From Glandiceps talaboti (Eukaryota > Hemichordata > Enteropneusta > Spengelidae), in assembly GCF_964340395.1 (NCBI RefSeq), contig NC_135564.1, positions 23,414,887 to 23,478,886 on the forward strand: a stretch of 64,000 nucleotides of DNA, written 5' to 3'. The notes below the pieces were generated by a model that worked only from the letters and a program-made list of their open reading frames with translations, had not been told where the DNA came from and did not search any database. Positions within the stretch are counted from its first letter, which is position 1. The number at the start of each line of letters is the position of its first letter. The position numbers were made by a program, and so were the translations under genes. Positions 34,040 to 45,174 of the stretch are shown one piece after another.

Positions 34040-34315
34040 TCTACAACTTTAAGGAAACAATAACCATATATTTGCTAACAGAAAGCCCCATTTGTCCCCT
34101 GTTTATGATGCATCCCCAATGTCAAATATGGCGTCAAATATGCACAAATAATGCATTAACGCGACCTCTGTTTCATTACCATATGGAAGATGTGTAACAA
34201 GTTTCGTTAGAATCAATGCAGCACTTTTGAGATATTGTGTCCACAGACAGATGGACACACACACACACACACACTCACACAGTCAAGCATAACATAATCT
34301 CCCCCTTATGGGAGG
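34040..34315 (+). mobile_element. Family F/B-type right end
   Basis: AAGTTTCGTTAGAATCAATG, TTTTGAGATATTGTGTCC, an ACAG/ACAC run (34242-34276) and the end CCCCCTTATGGGAGGTAAA. Same module order as 33540-33660. Confidence 0.5.
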
Positions 34316-34570
34316 TAAAAATAACAACATGGATCATTAGGCAAGTGGATAAACTTTCAAAAAATTGACGCAATTGACCCAGCAACAAATATACTGCCCA
34401 TACCAACAGTACAATTATGGTGTATATAATCCTTTTAAAAAATTACTAAGTCAGAACTTTTATAAACCCTTTGAGTTGAGTTTTATTGTGACCATCTAGT
34501 TCCCATTTACATTTCAAAAAATAACACTTGAAAAATACAGTTGTGCTACAATGCCATTGGTGCTATTTTT
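34316..34570 (+). mobile_element. Family A element, right-end fragment
   Basis: AACAACATGGATCATTAGGCAAGTGGATAA at the left and TACAGTTGTGCTACAATGCC at 34538-34557 on the right. The rest of the element is missing. Confidence 0.5.
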
Positions 34571-34800
34571 TATACAATCTGTTCACCAAGTCTGTGTCCT
34601 TACTGACAACAAACCATGTGTACAAGCCATTGACAAATTGTACTGGGAGAATTTTCAGTCAGCCCTCATGACAGTATGTCACTTCATTTCTGTCACTTGT
34701 AAGATACCAATTCGAAAGCAGCCGTTTGTCACCTAGCTGCTCCAGCCTGCACTAAACCACATTGTCAAATACCTTGGTATTGCGATACCTTGGTATTGCG
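34571..34800 (+). pseudogene. Possible LTR-retrotransposon RNase H fragment
   Basis: The plus strand reads VHQVCVLTDNKPCVQAIDKL then YWENFQSALMTVCHFISVTC, resembling the RNase H end of gypsy- or BEL-type pol (.. TDNKPCVQA ... followed by a helix). In a shifted frame VCHLA and PACTKPHCQI follow, a Cys-rich segment that often comes next in such proteins. It is short and frameshifted. I would drop it if a profile search finds no RNase H match. Confidence 0.4.
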
Positions 34801-35148
34801 ACCTCTGACAGACTAATGGTTGTAAACATTAGCAAACCATGAACAAATATGGCCACATACAATTTGCTTTACAGGTCAAGGTCATAAAATATGCATATGT
34901 CCTACATAGTAAAATCCATATCATGATTACAATATCATCATCAAATATTTGAATACTAAAATCTATGAAGATAAACCAAATTTGGCTATTTGACCTTGAA
35001 GAAGACTTGCAATATCAAAGGTCAAGGGCTTAAAAGAATGCTCATCTTTGATAATAGGGGTATGCACTTGAATGGTGTCATATCGCACCTCCAAATTTAT
35101 GATGTACATAATGAAATTTTACAACAAAGTGACTGCCATTCGGCCTTA

Positions 35149-36969
35149 GGGACCGGTCAGTTTCTTCGGCCTGGGGGGGGGGGGGGGGGGGGGGGGGGGA
35201 GAGACCGGTGGATTGGGGGGGGGGGGTCATGCTGTTTTCAAAATTGTGGATACGGGGGGTCATTGTGTTTTGGATTGTGATAGAAGAAAAAAATCCTTTT
35301 TCTACAATGGCATATAGCAAGTTGTCTGAAATGTGGTACATGTAAATATTTGTTTTTCTCCCTGTTTCTTAGATGAATTCTTACTTATTATTAGTTCAAG
35401 CATAACTATAAATATACATATACATGTATTACCTAGCTACCACACTAGTTACAGAACATGTCATGTAAATGCTTGGCTGTTTCACAATCAGTGCTTCACT
35501 TATATTGCACTTTGGGGCAAAAGTGAACTTGAAGGTTTCGTAATGGTAATCTTCATAGATAGTTTATAAAAGAAGTTAATCTAAAATGTTCCCTACTCGT
35601 CACTATGAACTTGTCAGAAGGGATTAATACACTTTGTATTTGGACACTACATGTTATTGACACTACAAATCACCACATCTCATCAGATTCCAGTTTCTAT
35701 TATACACTAGGTATGACCACCTAAAGTTCTCTAACATACCGGTGACTTTATTTACTATACATGCAATATTAATGCCACTATACCAATGTTACGGGGCCAT
35801 TTTTATGTGACATGGGAAACTCATTTAAAACTTACATTTACTTTAGCTATTCGAAGCTTGGAAATATTACCTCAAAGGCTATGAATAACCTAAACATTGC
35901 CTTAATAGAAGCAAAAAACTGCAGATCTGCCAGGGGAAAACGCCCAAGGACTCCCTCACCCCCAGAGGTCTGGCATGCACTCAAGCATTCAACCAACACT
36001 CAGATGCACCAACAACCTTTTTACAGTCATAATGGTATTAAACTTTTCTTAAATATTTTCACCCAATTCTAATTTGAGATGATAGTCTTTTCTCCCCTAC
36101 CAATGATACTACCAGTAGATGTGCTGACCTTTACTACATGTAAATAATGATGCCATTTAACTTTTTAAGAACATATTTCAACCCTGTGTGAGTTATAAAG
36201 AATAGTCAGTTTCTGATACTTGATGGTGCTGTCTTGTAAAATGCGGATTAAGTTATTGCTTGAAAGGGTCTAAATAGCCTAATAATTGGCTTTAAGAGTA
36301 AAAATCCTCCAGGGCTTCTAGAGGGAGACCCCCTTAGACCCCCACATGAAGTGGACCTATCCCAGTCTCAAGCTCTTCCCCTCTAACTGTACATGTCAAG
36401 ATGCTATCAAACTTAATATTTCAAATATATTTTTTTCTTTTTACAAGTTGGTGCCGTCTTGTAAAGCTTGGAAATTATTGTCTGAAAGGGCCTGAATAGT
36501 CTCAAAATTGACTTTTCAGAGTAAAAAACCTCCAGGACTTCTAGGGGGAGACCACCTAGGACCCCCATAAGAGATATACATATTCCCTGCTCAAGCTTTC
36601 CAATATCTTTCACTGTCAAGATGATATTAAACTCCTTTTGGAATATATTTACCCTGTGTAGTCAATAATTTACAATTATGATAGTGCTAACCCAGGATCT
36701 TATAAAGTAGATGCAAGACAGTCAAGCAGTCCACACTGAGCCACGATAAAAAAAATACCTGTCATGTGAATATTATATATATGGGTTGGGGGGGGGGGGG
36801 GGGGGGTCATCATGTTTTAGAATTAAGTGATAGGGGGGGGGGGGTCAGCCTGTTTTTGATTTTACAGATAGGGGGGGGGGGGGGGGGTCAGTGACTTTTT
36901 GTCGGCCCAATTTAAGAATCCACCACCCCCCCCCCTCCACCCCCCAGGCTAAAGAAACTGACCGGTCCC
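35149..36969. mobile_element. Harbinger-type non-autonomous DNA transposon with poly-G ends
   Basis: Terminal inverted repeats GGGACCGGTCAGTTTCTT (35149) and AAGAAACTGACCGGTCCC (ending 36969) are flanked by the direct repeat TTA on both sides (35146-35148 and 36970-36972). A 3-bp TWA target duplication is the hallmark of PIF/Harbinger. Directly inside the left end is a long poly-G tract (about 35175-35199, then again near 35214). Inside the right end lie several G runs (36786-36806, 36834-36843, 36872-36888) and C runs (36925-36935, 36940-36945). The interior contains a direct repeat of about 240 bp (AAATCCTCCAGGGCTTCTAG near 36300 against AAAACCTCCAGGACTTCTAG near 36522). There is no transposase frame, so mobility would need one in trans. 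Confidence 0.78.
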
Positions 36970-37199
36970 TTATTTGATTCAGTTGCATAACAAGTGACTT
37001 GCACATATGATATATCACATAGTATGTCACTTTTGCCACATTTTGATGAAATTGGTTGGTGTATGCCAGAGCTAGATCTGAGGGTGAACGCACACATGGA
37101 CGGAGGGATGGATGGGCACACTGATGGAACCCAATGTAAATAGGCCAATTTCTTGGCCAGGCCTGTTGGGGCTAAAAAGCATTGCAGGTGAAAAATTGA

Positions 37200-37385
37200 C
37201 AGACCAACTTATGTATGCAGTACTAGGTTACACAGGTGACAACTTATGTATGCAGTACTAGGTTACACAGGTGACAACTTATGTATGCAGTACAGGTTAC
37301 ACGTACAGGTGACAACTTATGTATGCAGTACAGGTTACACAGGTGACAACTTCTGTATGCAGTGCAGGTTACACAGGTGACAAGA
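37200..37385. repeat. 35-bp minisatellite, about 5 copies
   Basis: ACAACTTATGTATGCAGTAC followed by (TA)GGTTACACAGGTG, with 31-37 bp copy lengths caused by small indels (ACACGTACAGG in one copy). Confidence 0.92.
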
Positions 37386-37766
37386 CAAGATGATTGTAAG
37401 TCCTCAGATTAGAAAGATCAAGACATCAACATTTTGACATCATAATCTTATCCAGAGGAATCAACATCTCCAGTGTACTGTTTTGTTGTAATTTGTTATC
37501 TTACTGAGATTCAACTCCATTGACAGTGCATAAAGGTGAACATAGACTGGTGCCACAAAGACTACAGATTGGATTCCCTACAGACAAGTTCCTCACTCCC
37601 TTGTTACTTCACAAACATAGAAATTCTGTCTTCAGAGTGTTTAATATTCATGCTCATGACAGCTGTATAGGCTTGTGTCTTCAGCCACTCAAAGGTTTAC
37701 TGCCCTAAATTTGTAATTTTGGGACGACTGTTGACATCAGTCTACAACTTACTTTTAGTCAGCATG
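37386..37766. other. Spacer between two minisatellites
   Basis: No repeat or recognisable gene. A 62-codon open frame at 37520 shows no known domain. Confidence 0.4.
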
Positions 37767-39656
37767 TGATTAAGCTTACAACTATAAGGAGGACACAGTG
37801 ATGGTGATCTTACAACTATAATGAGGACACAGTGATGGTGATCTTACAACTATAAGAAGGACACAGTGATGGTGATCTTACAACTATAAGGAGGACACAG
37901 TGATGGTGATCTTACAACTATAAGGAGGACACTGTGATGGTGATCTTACAACTATAAGGATTGAGGACCCTTTGATGGTGATCTTACAACTATAATGAGG
38001 ACACTGTGATGGTGATCTTACAACTATAAGAATTGAGGACCCTTTGATGGTGATCTTACAACTATAAGGAGGACACAGTGATGGTGATCTTACAACTATA
38101 ATGAGGACACAGTGATGGTGATCTTACAACTATAATGAGGACACAGTGATGGTGATCTTACAACTATAATGAGGACACTGTGATGGTGATCTTACAACTA
38201 TAATGAGGACACTGTGATGGTGATCTTACAACTATAATGAGGACATAGTGATGTGATCTTACAACTATAATGAGGACACAGTGATGGTGATCTTACAACT
38301 ATAAGGAGGACACTGTGATGGTGATCTTACAACTATAAGGAGGACACTGTGATGGTGATCTTACAACTATAAGGAGGACACTGTGATGGTGATCTTACAA
38401 CTATAAGGATTGAGGACCCTTTGATGGTGATCTTACAACTATAATGAGGACACTGTGATGGTGATCTTACAACTATAAGGAGGACACTGTGATGGTGATC
38501 TTACAACTATAATGAGGACACAGTGATGGTGATCTTACAACTATAATGAGGACACAGTGATGGTGATCTTACAACTATAAGGATTGAGGACCCTTTGATG
38601 GTGATCTTACAACTATAATGAGGACACTGTGATGGTGATCTTACAACTATAAGGAGGACACAGTGATGGTGATCTTACAACTATAAGGAGGACACTGTGA
38701 TGGTGATCTTACAACTATAATGAGGACACAGTGATGGTGATCTTACAACTATAATGAGGACACAGTGATGGTGATCTTACAACTATAAGGATTGAGGACC
38801 CTTTGATGGTGATCTTACAACTATAATGAGGACACTGTGATGGTGATCAAGCTTACAACTATAAGGAAGACACTGTGATGGTGATCTTACAACTATAAGG
38901 AGGACACTGTGATGGTGATCTTACAACTATAATGAGGACACTGTGATGGTGATCAAGCTTACAACTATAAGGAAGACACTGTGATGGTGATCTTACAACT
39001 ATAAGGAGGACACTGTGATGGTGATCTTACAACTATAAGGAAGACACTGTGATGGTGATCTTACAACTATAAGGAGGACACAGTGATGGTGATCTTACAA
39101 CTATAAGGAGGACACTGTGATGGTGATCTTACAACTATAAGGAAGACACAGTGATGGTGATCTTACAACTATAAGGAGGACACAGTGATGGTGATCTTAC
39201 AACTATAAGGAAGACACTGTGATGGTGATCTTACAACTATAAGGAGGACACAGTGATGGTGATCTTACAACTATAAGGAGGACACTGTGATGGTGATCTT
39301 ACAACTATAAGGAAGACACAGTGATGGTGATCTTACAACTATAAGGAGGACACTGTGATGGTGATCTTACAACTATAAGGAAGACACTGTGATGGTGATC
39401 TTACAACTATAAGGAGGACACAGTGATGGTGATCTTACAACTATAAGGAGGACACTGTGATGGTGATCTTACAACTATAAGGAGGACACTGTGATGGTGA
39501 TCTTACAACTATAAGGAGGACACTGTGATGGTGATCTTACAACTATAAGGAGGACACTGTGATGGTGATCTTACAACTATAAGGAGGACACTGTGATGGT
39601 GATCTTACAACTATAAGGAGGACACTGTGATGTGATGTTACAACTATACGGAGGAC
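37767..39656. repeat. 34-bp minisatellite, about 55 copies
   Basis: The unit is TGATGGTGATCTTACAACTA then TAAGGAGGACACTG (34 bp). Subtypes are TAATGAGGACAC, TAAGGAAGACAC, CACAGTG or CACTGTG, and a longer TAAGGATTGAGGACCCTTTG form seen seven times between 37960 and 38810. Two copies have GATCAAGCTTAC in place of GATCTTAC (about 38846 and 38952), which is also how the array begins (GATTAAGCTTAC). The longer subtype is confined to the first 1.1 kb and the AAGACAC subtype to the last 0.8 kb, showing regional homogenisation. Confidence 0.97.
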
Positions 39657-39811
39657 AATGTAATGGCATTTTTTCCTTGTCCCCACCATATTGTGCAATT
39701 ATATTAAAAACACAAAATCTGATTAAATGACAAATGACATGTGACAACACCTAAGGCCAAGGTTTAATTCTTGTCTTTGACATTAACATTGACATAACAA
39801 TCAATCTTTAA
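39657..39811. other. Short spacer between arrays
   Basis: Unique sequence with no feature that I can name. Confidence 0.4.
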
Positions 39812-39902
39812 TGCATAACAAGATGCCATAGCAAGCATGGTAAAGCATACAAAAATGACATACAGAAATAAAGTGAATACAATACAATCTTTTAGCCAAC
39901 TG
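39812..39902 (-). pseudogene. LINE-3 3' end, outer copy
   Basis: Second copy of the sequence at 40890-40990: CAAGATGCCATAGCAAGCAT, GGTAAAGCATACAAAAA, ACATACAGAAATAA, GTGAATACAATA and TAGCCAACTGC. On the minus strand the last part is the stop-proximal NSPPAVG codons of the LINE that lies at 40943-42010. Confidence 0.65.
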
Positions 39903-40915
39903 CTGGAGGACTATTTGCATAACAAGATGCCATAGAAAGCATGGTATAACAAGATGCTATTATAGTAAGCATGGTATAACAAGATGCTATTATAGTAAGC
40001 ATGGTATAACAAGATGCTATAGTAAGCATGGTATAACAAGATGCTATTATAGTAAGCATGGTATAACAAGATGCCATAGAAAGCATGGTATAACAAGATG
40101 CTATTATAGTAAGCATGGTATAACAAGATGCTATTATAGTAAGCATGGTATAACAAGATGCCATAGAAAGCATGGTATAACAAGATGCTATAGTAAGCAT
40201 GGTATAACAAGATGCCATAGAAAGCATGGTATAACAAGATGCCATAGAAAGCATGGTATAACAAGATGCTATAGTAAGCATGGTATAACAAGATGCCATA
40301 GAAAGCATGGTATAACAAGATGCCATAGTAAGCATGGTATAACAAGATGCCATAGAAAGCATGGTATAACAAGATGCCATAGAAAGCATGGTATAACAAG
40401 ATGCCATAGTAAGCATGGTATAACAAGATGCCATAGAAAGCATGGTATAACAAGATGCCATAGAAAGCATGGTATAACAAGATGCCATAGAAAGCATGGT
40501 ATAACAAGATGCTATTATAGTAAGCATGGTATAACAAGATGCCATAGAAAGCATGGTATATAAGAGATGCCATAGTAAGCATGGTATAACAAGATGCCAT
40601 AGAAAGCATGGTATAACAAGATGCCATAGTAAGCATGGTATAACAAGATGCCATAGAAAGCATGGTATAACAAGATGCCATAGCAAGCATGGTATAACAA
40701 GATGCCATAGTAAGCATGGTATAACAAGATGCCATAGAAAGCATGGTATAACAAGATGCCATAGAAAGCATGGTATAACAAGATGCTATTATAGTAAGCA
40801 TGGTATAACAAGATGCCATAGAAAGCATGGTATAACAAGATGCCATAGAAAGCATGGTATAACAAGATGCCATAGAAAGCATGGTATAACAAGATGCCAT
40901 AGCAAGCGTGGTAAA
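39903..40915. repeat. 27/30-bp minisatellite, about 36 copies
   Basis: Unit ACAAGATGCCATAGAAAGCA then TGGTATA (27 bp), with ATAGTAAG, ATAGCAAG and a 30-bp GCTATTATAGTAAG subtype. Because 27 and 30 are multiples of three and no stop occurs in the unit, long frames stay open on both strands (for example ASCYTMLSM and YHAFYGILL repeats). These are not genes. The array is bracketed by direct copies of one LINE 3' end. Confidence 0.95.
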
Positions 40916-42010
40916 GCATACAAAAAAGACATACAGAAATAATTAAAAGTGAATACAATAGTCATTTTTATAGCCAACTGCAGCAGGACTGTTTACATCA
41001 AGAAATTTTCCATGAGGAAGTTTATCATCTGTGGTCAAAATATGCACAAATTTACATTTGTCATTTAAGGAATGAAAATTAGAATTATTTAATGACAAAG
41101 AAGAAAAAAGTGCCTTTCTTTCATTTGTATAATGAGAACAAAGAATTAAATGACAAAACTCATCTTCTACAATATGTTGACGAAATTTACAGAATCTTTC
41201 ATCTTCAGGAATCTTAGGAGTAAATTTACCTTCTATACACAACTCAATTTGAATATTATAATCCAAAATTCTAAAGTCACTAGTTTTCTACAAACAGGAT
41301 CTGTAATTTGCAGAAGATATTTCTCATAACCAAAAAACTGTTTTGAATAATCTACATGTAAAATACAATGATGCCAATATTTAGAGTGAGTGAATTTTAC
41401 CTTACTAGGAACATTATTTTAATAGACAATCTTGCAATGCAATGGATTGAACCTTAGACTGAGATTGAACACAAGACATCTATTTTACGACCTCCTGTTA
41501 TCAGATACCACACTTGGCATTGATTGTTTGAATTCAACTTTCCAAAGAGTGTAATTGTTTATATACAGGGGTCTTATCAATTGAGTTTATCTTGAAACTC
41601 ACAGTTGTGTCTATTCCTTTCATACAAGTTCCAAAATAAACCTGTGCGCCAAACACTATCAAAGGCCTTGCAAAAATCAACAAAGCAACTGTAAAGATGT
41701 CTGCTATTGTTACCTTCAGATGCAGAATAAACATATTTTTCAACTACTTATGTACAAAAATATTATCAGAAGTTCTTCTTTTACTAGTTTTAGCTCTAAA
41801 ACCTGACTGAATAGGAGTATAAATGTTATTTTCTTCTAAAAAATGAACAAGTCTACTGTTCAACACAGAAGTTAAAAGCTTAGCCAAACAACTATTCACG
41901 GAAATACCCTTACCAGAATAGAAGGATCACATTTGGCACCAGACTTATATATAGGAACCAACATAGCATTTTTCCAGGTAGATGGAAACTTACCAGAAAC
42001 TAATTAACCA
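40916..42010 (-). pseudogene. LINE-3 (CR1/L2-type): RT relic, internally deleted, antisense
   Basis: From 42010 downwards the minus strand reads GKFPSTWKNAMLVPIYKSGA, then YRGISVNSCLAKLLTSVLNS in another frame. It continues with NNIYTPIQSGFRAKTSKRRT, YVYSASEGNNSRHLYSCF and VDFCKAFDSVWRTGLFWNLY. The catalytic YADD region is missing: at about 41600-41400 the sequence jumps to the C-terminal region SKYWHHCILHVDYSKQFFGY, then the IPEDERFCKFRQHIVEDEF finger and SPAAVG before the stop (about 40980). Multiple frame breaks make it a dead copy. It is the same family type as the relic at 2835-3044. Confidence 0.75.
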
Positions 42011-42298
42011 CAATGACAATATATAGTGAGTTGGAAATATTTCTAACCATATACTTGTATTTTAATGCACTTTCCACTTTGATAAAACTCATTGCATAAA
42101 TAAATATCTTTCTATGTAATGCCTTTCAAAAATGTGGCACATTTTTTGCCAAAATTAGTTTTTTCAAATATTATAAAATTGATGTAGATATTGAACACTA
42201 TTGATAAATGAGCTCTAAAAACAGTGAAAGCTTAATGTGTCATGACATTTGCTAATAAATCTAGTTTGCAAACCTGGCAAGACTTGTCTGTGACTTTT
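42011..42298. other. AT-rich spacer
   Basis: No feature recognised. Confidence 0.4.
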
Positions 42299-43110
42299 TT
42301 AGCACAACAGATGTGAGGTTCAACTCTAATCATATCCTCTGTTTTCTCTCAAATCATTTCCTAAAAGTCAAGTCTAATAATATATCGTGTTATCTCAAAT
42401 CACATCTAGTAAGTTTATGTCATAATATATTCGGTTACCTCAAATCATATTTTATAACTCTAAGTGCTTTCCGTCCATGCGTCCGTGTGTGGGTGTGTAT
42501 GTGTGCGTGTGTGCATCCATCTGTTCGAAATTCCTGCCTCTCACACATTGTACTGGTAGTATTTACATATTGCCAATTTCTTTTAAATCATGTTTACAAG
42601 TAATGTTGAAGAAAGTTCATACACAAGCATTAGTTTTGGTACACGTAATTTTTACCCATATTTGTAGTAAATAATCACTCAATTTAATATTGCATAACTA
42701 AAACAACTTCAATCATAGACTCCATTCATAGACCATCAAAATTAAGCTATTACTCAGTGCATATTGCAGACACTTTATAGCAATGATGTGTGGCTAATGT
42801 CTTTTAGATCATGTCAGATAATGCAGAACCAAATATTAAAACATGGTGCATATCATTTTTTACTCAATGGCAGCCATATTTGTTGTGAATAATTATGATT
42901 TACCAATTAACTTGTATTGCCAGGTTTAAACTTTTCTTTTTAGACATTGACCTTTGACCTAGACCCTTCAGGTCAGTTACTGAAATTCAGCAATTCCCTT
43001 CATTATCACAGACACTTTGTAGTATTTATTTCTTGCCACCAATTTCTTTAAATCATGTTCCGATTCAGTCACATTTGAGGGAACTGTGTCTTCTATGAAG
43101 ACTTGTATTT
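42299..43110 (+). repeat. Family A left-end remnant followed by family D
   Basis: TTTAGCACAACAGATGTGAGGTTCAAC at 42299 resembles the family A left end. The following sequence has GTGTGTGTATGTGTGCGTGTG (about 42490) and three family D segments (ATTTCTTTTAAATCATG, CACTTTATAGCA, CACTTTGTAGTATTTAT). No gene is visible. Confidence 0.4.
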
Positions 43111-45174
43111 CTTGAAACAAAAACATCATTCTTTGAGAGTATGTATGCATAAATTTATAATTGCCTACCCCTCTGTGATTTCCCGGTATCAGAATGTTCC
43201 TCAAATATTGTATTGTGTTATTTTGAATGAAGTATTACATTCAGTTTTGTGGTAGTATTTGTATGATTCTAAGTATGAAACACACGATAGTATTGAAAGA
43301 GAACAAAAAGGTGAAGTACGTGATTGTGATTTTGTTTTCAATAATAAAATGCCATCTGCTCGTATCTCAGTTCAATATACAATTAATCCTGTCATTTTTA
43401 CTTCATAATAAGAAAAGAAATTTTTATGTAATCCGATGACGTGTTAAGAACCTTTCATACAAAGTGAGTCTTCATCATAGAATTTTGAAAATGTAGGGAA
43501 AAAATGATGTTATTAATCTGCCATGGTGAATGTAAAATAGGAAATTAAAGCCCAGGTTAAGGTATGACCAGGATGTTGATTTCCTTTGACGAAATGTACT
43601 GGATTTGACAATTGTATGAGTGATTGACACACAAGAGTACAATTTATAAAAGACATCTATTTCAGCAGGTTTACAATTGAACACAGGGCTCTGCTCAAAT
43701 GAGGACTGGGCAAAAAACCACATCCAGTACGTACTCAAAACGAAATGCATGCAAATTTAATATTAGCTATAAGCAGAGTGCATTACTCTTACTTTGTTAT
43801 TTCAACAGCAATTACTGATGATGAGTCTACATCTGAAATTCTGGATTTGCTCTAATCATTTCCTATTTTTTGTGACCCAACTTGAAGTCTCAGATTATTT
43901 CTGTATCACAAACGGTGATCAATTGCCCACAAGTTCTATTAATAATTGATAAACCCTTAAGCAGTTTTGTTTAGAAGGGAGATATGAATTTCCTTACCTC
44001 AAGATCCTTGTGCATAATACAAATGTACCTTGGTGAGTGGAAGCTTGCAAGATATACTTCAAATCTGACTCATTTATCTTTTGCTCGCAGAAAATTGAAA
44101 TGTAAATTGTAATTCTCATGTATCCTGCCATTCAACTTAGCTCACTTCATAGTAAATCATTAATGTCATGTCGATCAATGTATTGTGATCTTAGAATACA
44201 CATAGAATCAATAGTAAACTTAATCTAAGAACATTTTTTTGTGTGAGTGCAAATTCAGATCTTACATCATCAAATGGTACACAAGGTATTGTCTTTCTCA
44301 ACTAAGACTTAATAAGGTACATGATTAAAACTTTACATCATTAGGGTCTGAGACATGTTGGTCATCGGCTCCAGGAAACAACCCATACAATGTCATGTAG
44401 TTGGTCAGTATACGCTCCAAGCAAACAACCCATACAATGTCATGTAGTTGGTCAGTATACGCTCCAAGCAAACAACAATTTTGACAATAAAGACCACTCT
44501 GAATCAGCAGACAAGAAAACAGCCAGTGAAATTTAAAATGACATCATAACTGTAGAACCAATAACATCTTCCAATATTTTCCAGTATGATCAATAAATCT
44601 GTAGAATATATATATATATTATATATATGCACAAATACAATTTTGGAAAAAAAAACTTTACTCAAAGATGTTTTTTCAAAATATTTCAACACATTGTGGA
44701 GTAAAAACCAGTATGCAATATTCATGTGTTTCATGTACTCGTATACTCATATGTCCTTTCAGGTTTCAGGGAGTTGTCTTTATTTGTGCCAGAGTTACAA
44801 CATTGAATAAATTTAATATCACAAACTATATAAAAAATTGACAACTCTATCAAGTAGCAAGATTATATTTCAAATCCTAGTAGTAGTATCACTTCATTCA
44901 TTTCATAATGGAAACACATTTAATATCAACTGTCAAATAATTTCACAAAGTTGAGAAAGATGATGTGAAAGTGTAATATTGCATGAAAGGAGTACAAGCA
45001 GGAATGAACATACATTCTCATATAGTAGTACCTGAAATTACTTGACATATTTATATCATGTCTCAAATATTGCTCTTTACTAAAAAAAAACCAACAACTA
45101 ACAATATCAACCAGACTGCTTTTGAAAACATCATAATTCTGTCTCAATATATTTTTACATATTAAGTAAATTTG
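43111..45174. other. Unique AT-rich DNA with one small duplication
   Basis: No convincing gene. At 44373-44478 a 47-bp sequence (AACAACCCATACAATGTCAT, GTAGTTGGTCAGTATACGCT) is present in two tandem copies, and a short AT dinucleotide run lies at 44606-44630. Open frames below 95 codons show no known motif. Confidence 0.45.

Noticed and set aside
35078-35341. Open frames across the poly-G tract (Gly- or Pro-rich)
   Set aside because: Homopolymer translation inside a non-coding transposon.
37767-39656. Evenly spaced direct repeats reminiscent of a CRISPR array
   Set aside because: There are no unique spacers: the whole unit is repeated. The DNA is eukaryotic, and no cas-like genes are present.
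39892-40958. Frames of 129-329 codons on both strands with CYTMLSMAS or HGITRCHRK repeats
   Set aside because: The 27/30-bp unit is a multiple of three without stops, so both strands stay open by construction.
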